In this document: piece after piece, positions 21,595 through 25,965 of the stretch
Numbering within the stretch: the stretch's first letter is position 1
How the letters are laid out: each line of letters starts with the position of its first letter
NCBI GenBank assembly: GCA_001970855.1
Contig: LSSN01006041.1
Coordinates: 1 to 25,965 of the forward strand
Direction of reading: 5' to 3'
Origin: Smittium culicis
Taxonomy: Eukaryota; Kickxellomycota; Harpellomycetes; Harpellales; Legeriomycetaceae
Length of the DNA: 25,965 nucleotides
The notes under the pieces: model-generated
Told to the model about the DNA's origin: nothing
What the model saw: only the letters and a program-made list of their open reading frames with translations
The model's database searches: none
Made by a program: the position numbers and the translations under genes

Positions 21595-21981
21595 AATAAA
21601 ATATCAGTTTTTTCATATACCTAAATTACTTTTTTTCCTTTTTTTTTATAGCTATCTAAGTATGCGTCTATGTCATTGGCTTATTTTTAGTCTCGCAACT
21701 TACTACTTATTTTCTCAGCCTATAATACCACAATATCTTCTCTTTATTCATCCAATAAATATCGGATACTTATTTTTCTGTATTGTTTTCCAGATTCTTT
21801 TTTTTTTTTTGGTTGTTGTCATTTTTTTTTTTCCTTCACATATATTTTAACTCTAAATTAAAAAAAAATAAATCAATTCAAACAAACTCTTAATTTACTT
21901 CTTTTTTAATTTCAATTCTTTAAGTACATTCTACGATTTCGCTATATTCCAATACATACTATAATATAAAAAAGATAAAGA
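21595..21981. other. Intergenic region between the DUF1295 gene and LSM3
   Basis: A T-rich, 387-base interval serving as 3' flank and LSM3 promoter. A 62-codon hydrophobic frame at 21662-21850 consists of T-rich codons and shows no conservation, so it is not called a gene. A TTTTTTATAG acceptor-like site at 21644-21653 has no partner that extends either gene sensibly. Confidence 0.5.
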
Positions 21982-22540
21982 ATGGAAACTGCAAGCACGA
22001 TGGGCTCGATGATCGACGAGCCTTTGGATCTGGTTAAGCTCTGCCTCGACGAAAAGATATACGTCAAACTTAGAGGAAACCGCGAATTAAGTGGCAGACT
22101 CCACGCTTATGACCAGCACTTGAATATGGTTCTTGAAGATGTCGAAGAAAAAATCACAATCATCCCTGATAACTCTCCTCAAGATGCCCCATTCCAAGTA
22201 ATATACAACTCTCTTGATTTTTATATATATACATAAACGCTGATCTTTTCTTATAAAACTCAAATTTTTACCATTTCCTATTTCTTTTTTATTTTATTGA
22301 TTGGTATTTTCATGTTTTTTTCTTTCCCTTATAATTGTGTATATAGACTATGACCCGCAATATGAAGATGGTTTTTGTCCGCGGTGATGGTGTTATCCTC
22401 GTACGATTTTTTTTTTTTAATAATATATAAAACATCTGCTTGATATTTCTCTTCCTCCAAGTTCAAGCTACTGACTTTTCATTATAGCTAACTATAATCT
22501 TATTTGTATTATATAGGTATCGCCTCCAAAAAGAAACTAA
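21982..22540 (+). CDS. LSM3: LSM3, U6 snRNA-associated Sm-like protein (3 exons)
   Basis: Exons 21982-22197, 22347-22400 and 22517-22540 join in phase 0 to 97 residues (72+18+7), close to the usual 90-105. Introns are GT-AG of 149 and 116 bases; the last exon codes only VSPPKRN and the stop. Sm1 is seen at about 26-56 ([30 protein letters not shown]), and Sm2 as [15 protein letters not shown] (80-94), the RGD-containing RNA-binding turn. LSM3 is a subunit of both the nuclear LSM2-8 ring that binds the U6 snRNA 3' end in splicing and the cytoplasmic LSM1-7 ring in mRNA decay. The ATG at 21982 is preferred because it opens the frame after the T-rich leader; a second Met at residue 7 is possible. 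Nothing abnormal is seen. Confidence 0.95.
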
Positions 22541-23001
22541 AAAACATTACACTACCACAGAATAAACTCGACAGCTCTAAACTAAAACTAAAACTAAACT
22601 TAACTTTCAATCTTTATTACTTTGACTACTGCAAATTTATCTTTACCTTTATTCTACACATATCTTTTCCTTGATGTACCCAACCAAGTTTCAATTTTTT
22701 TTTTTTTTTTTTTTTGTAATAATTAACACTATAAAAACATTATAACTAGTTCTATATTTTTTTTTATTTTATTATTTTTCATGAATTAAAAATAATCTTG
22801 CGTCCCAATACACATTAAATATTTTTTTTCTATTATTACTTTATTACTAGCTTAATTATAAATTTTTGTGCGATAATTAAAAAAAAAAAAAAAAGTATCA
22901 AAATAAAATACAAACTTGTAGTCAAATTTACGAAATAAGAAATAAATGTGTAGAGTAAATTGGGGGGGGGATTATAACGAGAAATGTAAAAGATCAAACG
23001 A
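22541..23001. other. Convergent 3' intergenic region with long homopolymers
   Basis: LSM3 and the Nudix gene converge here. The interval contains a T21 run (22695-22715), an A run near 22880-22894 and a G9 run (22962-22970). Opposed T-rich and A-rich tracts suit 3' ends of both genes. No ORF or RNA gene was recognised. Confidence 0.6.
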
Positions 23002-24289
23002 TCAAATTTTGGAGCTGAATGTATCGTTTATAGTCATGAATGCGCCGATGTTCTCTTCGACTTTAATGCTTGTGAATTTCCCAGGCTTTCCAAACACAAC
23101 TAGTCGATGTATATTGTTCTGTTGACCAGCTTTACTGCCAACATCAGCGTTACTTTTGCTGCTTGCTCCTCCGACATTATATTCGTGATCTCCGGGCAGC
23201 TTAATGATCGCTTGGTCTGGCTGGTTTCCTTTCATAAAAGATGGCAGCATAGCAACGACTTTTGATGCTCGCCCACTATCGCCGCACTCGTGCTGGTCGT
23301 AGCTATCACTAAATGCTTTAGCCATATCTTCCCAGCGATGGAACTTGGCCATTTGCGTGATCTGGTAGAACTGCGGTGGGTACAGCACTATATTGCCGCT
23401 ATTGAACTCGTCCAGGTACTCTTTCGGCGTCTTCAAGTCCAATTTAACCAGCTCGTTTTGCTCCATCGCCTTCATCCGATTGTCGAAATTCTTCAAGTAC
23501 CGTATCTGCTGCTTCATGAAATCGTCAGTCTCGCTAATGTTCAGCATAAAGAATCTCGCATCAAACCGCTTTTTCAAATGAGCCGGTGTAATCCACCTAG
23601 AAAAATATATTAGTCTGTGCGGAAGCAGCTTGATCGTCCCACTGCTGCTATTGCTATTGCTGATACTCGAGTAGTCGCCTACTCGCAGCACCTGCTCCAA
23701 ATCTTTGCCCAGATTCTGCTCAATGGCTTCCTTGATATCGTCGTGCTTGTTGCTGTTAGTCGCTGCCAAAAACCCTATTTCCTCAAAAGCCTCCCTAATC
23801 GCGCACACTTTGTTGTGCTCCATTTCTCCAAAGTTACCGCTATCCACCTCGAAACTTTCTCTCCAAATACTCGACTTGTCTTTCTCGTCTATTTTACCTC
23901 CTGGAAATACATGTGCACTCCCAAAACTCCCATTCTCGACCCTTTTATTTTAATAAAGATTAAGAATTATCCTTATTAATTTATTCAGATATAAATATTT
24001 AAAAAGAGGAATCGTTGAAAAAAAGAAACTTTCAGCATACCTTTTAGCCATTAGGACCTTGTAATTGTATGGACTCGAGCCTGCCTCCTTCTTGCTTATA
24101 GGGACTGTAACCACCAACCTATTGATTAGTCAATGTCTGTTATTTTACATACTACGAGAAACAAAGATAAAACTGAAACTAATCATTGTGCCTGGCCAAC
24201 TATTAAAAATAATTTTAAAATGGAATGGAAACTCACGTAGCACTCTTAAGCAACTTTGAAGGAACGAGTTTGCTGCCTGCTTTTTGCAT
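23002..24289 (-). CDS. NUDT19-like Nudix hydrolase (acyl-CoA diphosphatase type), possibly peroxisomal (3 exons)
   Basis: Exons 24289-24237, 24118-24041 and 23941-23002 join across introns of 118 and 99 bases (GTGAGT...ATAG and GTATGC...AAAG) to 356 residues. The start MQKAGSKLV leads into LVVTVPISKK and YNYKVLMAKR, then the Nudix fold with GSAHVFPGGKID (51-62). The Nudix box is split: GG at 58-59 is followed by an insertion of about 33 residues before REAFEEIGF (93-101). This is characteristic of the NUDT19 group, as is HRLIYFSRWITP followed by KKRFDARFF. The group hydrolyses CoA derivatives to 4'-phosphopantetheine and 3',5'-ADP in peroxisomes. The protein ends in -SKI, a plausible variant of the peroxisomal targeting signal 1 (SKL). 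The exact substrate is not known. The first two exons are assigned from frame, splice sites and family match. Confidence 0.9.
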
Positions 24290-25003
24290 TGTTAATATAC
24301 TGATAGTCTGTAGTGAATTTGGATGGCGGGGATATAAAGTTTCTAATGTATATGAAAAAGAAAGAAGAGATAAACTCTATATTTATATTCAAGACTTTTT
24401 TTTTTAATGAAGTTTAAAACGTGAATTTTTTAATTGACGTTTTATCGCACAAAATGAGGCCCTTTAATTATTTACTAATCCTAATTCTGCTCAATTGAAA
24501 ATAATTTAACAACTATATAATATTAAGGGGTGTGAGTATTATCCCTTTTTTTTTCTTTTTTTGCATTGCTACACTATTTATTAAATAACTTAGTATAATG
24601 GCTTATAACTGATATTTTTTTTTGACAGAGGTTTTTATTATTGCATATAAAATAAACGAGTTGGATTGGATTTTAACTCAGCGACTCGTTTTAGCTTTCT
24701 TTTAATTCTTCACAGTTAGGCGAAAAATTATTTAGTGCTCCAAATAGTCTACTATTGCTTAAAAGCTGTTCAATTTATATATTTATAAAGCAGCTGTTAT
24801 ATTTTTTTTTCAACCTCCAGTGCCTGCCACCTAATTCTGTACATTTAAAAAATAATTCCTGAATAACATTAACTATTTAGGTTTAAATTTAATATCCAAT
24901 TAGAAAAACATTGTCAAAAAGAAATATGGATCATCCTTTTTATTGCAATTGGTTATGAAAGGGTTAAATAGCTACCATATTTAATTAACTTACCGGTTGT
25001 TTA
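24290..25003. other. 5' flank of the Nudix gene, AT-rich
   Basis: No gene recognised. The stretch includes the Nudix promoter on the left and a possible TTAT/TTAA-bounded element (24539-24967) on the right. Confidence 0.4.
24539..24967. repeat. Possible 429-bp TTAT...TTAA-bounded element
   Basis: The ends TTATCCCTTT (24539-24548) and GAAAGGGTTAA (24957-24967) resemble the termini of the short element family at 8498, 9380 and 15648. The interior shows only a CTGTTAT-like word in common and is twice as long. It may be a related longer element or a chance pair of ends. Confidence 0.25.
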
Positions 25004-25016
25004 CCCCCCCCCCCCC
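25004..25016. repeat. C13 homopolymer
   Basis: Thirteen consecutive C in DNA that is otherwise about 75-80% A+T. A G9 run lies at 22962-22970, so the two runs are complementary in sense, about 2 kb apart. Confidence 0.9.
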
Positions 25017-25392
25017 ACATCTTTCAATTTAATTCATCATACCAAAGCATGGTACTGATATCTCTATAGATATATAATAATTTATCAAACTGTTAATTTT
25101 ATTAATAAATAGCAAAGATCAAAGTACATTCGCGTTTGATGCTTGTAAAGATTATCAAGTATGCTATAAACCAATTAAAAGTATCAAATTTGCATATTTA
25201 CTTTTGTCGGTTTTATTAATATCTTTCTGATAGTAAAAATAAATGCTCTCGAATATATGGCTTCCATATAAATATCCAGATATTTTAACGGTATCTAATG
25301 AATAAACATATAAAATAACAACAAATAACATTGTTATAGTATTTATATAAATAGTACTTGCTAGAATGTCAAAATGCTACTATAATATATCC

Positions 25393-25431
25393 TAGATGCA
25401 TCAGCTTGTCTGCTGTTATAAAATGCATCTA
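25393..25431. repeat. Perfect 9-bp inverted repeat upstream of the DIRS-like element
   Basis: TAGATGCAT at 25393-25401 pairs exactly with ATGCATCTA at 25423-25431 over a 21-base loop. It lies about 30 bases before the start of similarity to the left relic, so it could be part of the element's terminal sequence, though this is unproven. Confidence 0.5.
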
Positions 25432-25461
25432 TTTTAGAAATTTAAAATTAATTTGATTCAT

Positions 25462-25965
25462 TATACTTCAGAGAGGAGACATATTAAGTGTTATCATCTT
25501 ATTGGATAAAACTAAACCGAAAATATAAAGCCAATAAAAATAAGTGAATTAAAATGAACTAAAAAAATTTTTTATGGTATAGACTGTGAAGTACACGTTA
25601 GTGATATCCTTATCATCTTTTCTTTCGCAAAGGTACTCTACCGGCATAAAGATTTTCATAAAATTTTAATAAAATATTTTTTAAAAAAAAAAAAAAAAAG
25701 ATTATTTACCTTCAACTCAAATTATGGAACAGCAAGCTGAAACACAAGCAACCGTAGGCCAGGACCAACTCAAGATACTGACTGACATGGTACAGCAACT
25801 CTTACGTGAAAGGGAACGTAACGCAGAAACCGAGGATCCGTACGTAACTACAAGGATCCCAGTTACCGACCTAACAGTTTATCCTGAACTCACCGAGGCA
25901 CTCCCGTCGATTGAAGAAGACTTCTTCAGAACTCCGCTTACCGAAGAAGAACGCAAGATTGCAAT
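25462..25965 (+). mobile_element. DIRS-like retrotransposon, 5' leader and gag start, truncated by window edge
   Basis: The leader from 25462 (TATACTTCA) to about 25680 aligns with 2342-2545 in the relic, including CATCTTATTG, GCCAATAAA, TCCTTATCATCT and TTTCGCAAAGGTACT in order. A run of 17 A precedes the gag start. The gag frame shows no stop up to the edge, so this copy looks far younger than the relic. The body lies beyond the window, so DIRS identity rests on the shared leader and gag and the recombinase motifs in the relic. Confidence 0.75.
25724..25965 (+). CDS. gag-like ORF1 of the DIRS-like element (N-terminal 80 codons)
   Basis: The frame opens at the ATG at 25724 and is uninterrupted for 80 codons to the window edge. 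An N-terminal Gln/Glu-rich part (about 1-38) that may form a coiled coil is followed by DPYVTTRIPVTDLTVYPEL (about 40-58) and PSIEEDFFRTPLTEEERK (about 62-79). I associate this block with gag-like proteins of fungal DIRS-type retroelements. It is visibly GC-richer than the flanking DNA, as expected for recently inserted coding sequence. The C-terminal region, including any RGR-rich or zinc-knuckle part, is not in the window. Confidence 0.75.
   Translation, partial: MEQQAETQATVGQDQLKILTDMVQQLLRERERNAETEDPYVTTRIPVTDLTVYPELTEALPSIEEDFFRTPLTEEERKIA

Noticed and set aside
21662..21850. 62-codon hydrophobic plus-strand ORF between the DUF1295 gene and LSM3
   Set aside because: The hydrophobic run comes from T-rich DNA, which yields Phe/Leu/Ile codons; an acceptor-like site before it has no matching donor that extends a gene.
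1..25965. CRISPR array, bacterial operon, defence system or integron-like structure
   Set aside because: No regularly spaced repeats, no ribosome-binding-site-led operons, and all recognised genes are spliced eukaryotic genes or retroelements.

Overview
This window is eukaryotic nuclear DNA, most likely fungal. Five protein-coding genes show conserved protein cores broken by short GT-AG introns of about 70-210 bases. The spaces between genes are extremely AT-rich (11 of 60 bases are G or C in a sample line near 13.15 kb) and full of homopolymer runs. The retroelements are of a DIRS type (tyrosine-recombinase retrotransposon) whose gag-like protein I associate with early-diverging, zygomycete-grade fungi. 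Harpellales/Kickxellomycotina is my best guess, but this is inference from memory and not proven by the sequence.

Layout: 1-1901 is the 5' part of a LINE-type retrotransposon on the minus strand. Its ORF1 is broken, and an ORF2 endonuclease start runs off the left edge. About 2342-6650 is a heavily decayed DIRS-like retrotransposon on the plus strand, in which short gag, RT, RNase H and tyrosine-recombinase motifs survive in the expected order. The stretch 6651-10052 has no genes but holds two ~198-bp copies of a short terminal-repeat element (MITE-like, TTAA-CCCTTT ends) in opposite orientation. At 10053-11722 lies a six-exon 2-oxoglutarate/Fe(II) dioxygenase gene. At 12217-12675 a GC-richer island carries an unrecognised, interrupted minus-strand reading frame. 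From 12.7 to 17.9 kb is a gene desert with a third copy of the short element at 15648-15812.

From 17960 to 24289 there is a compact housekeeping cluster: PAM16 (minus, mitochondrial import motor), a DUF1295 membrane protein (plus), LSM3 (plus, U6 snRNP ring) and a NUDT19-like Nudix hydrolase (minus) with a possible peroxisomal targeting end. These genes do not form a pathway and are ordinary neighbours. The right edge (25462-25965) is the start of a second, apparently intact DIRS-like element of the same family as the relic on the left.

No defence system, CRISPR array, tRNA or rRNA gene was found. The most unusual items are the short TTAA element family, the unidentified island ORF, the tandem duplication of a splice-acceptor region inside the DUF1295 intron, and the LINE in which ORF1 and ORF2 share one frame separated by two stop codons.
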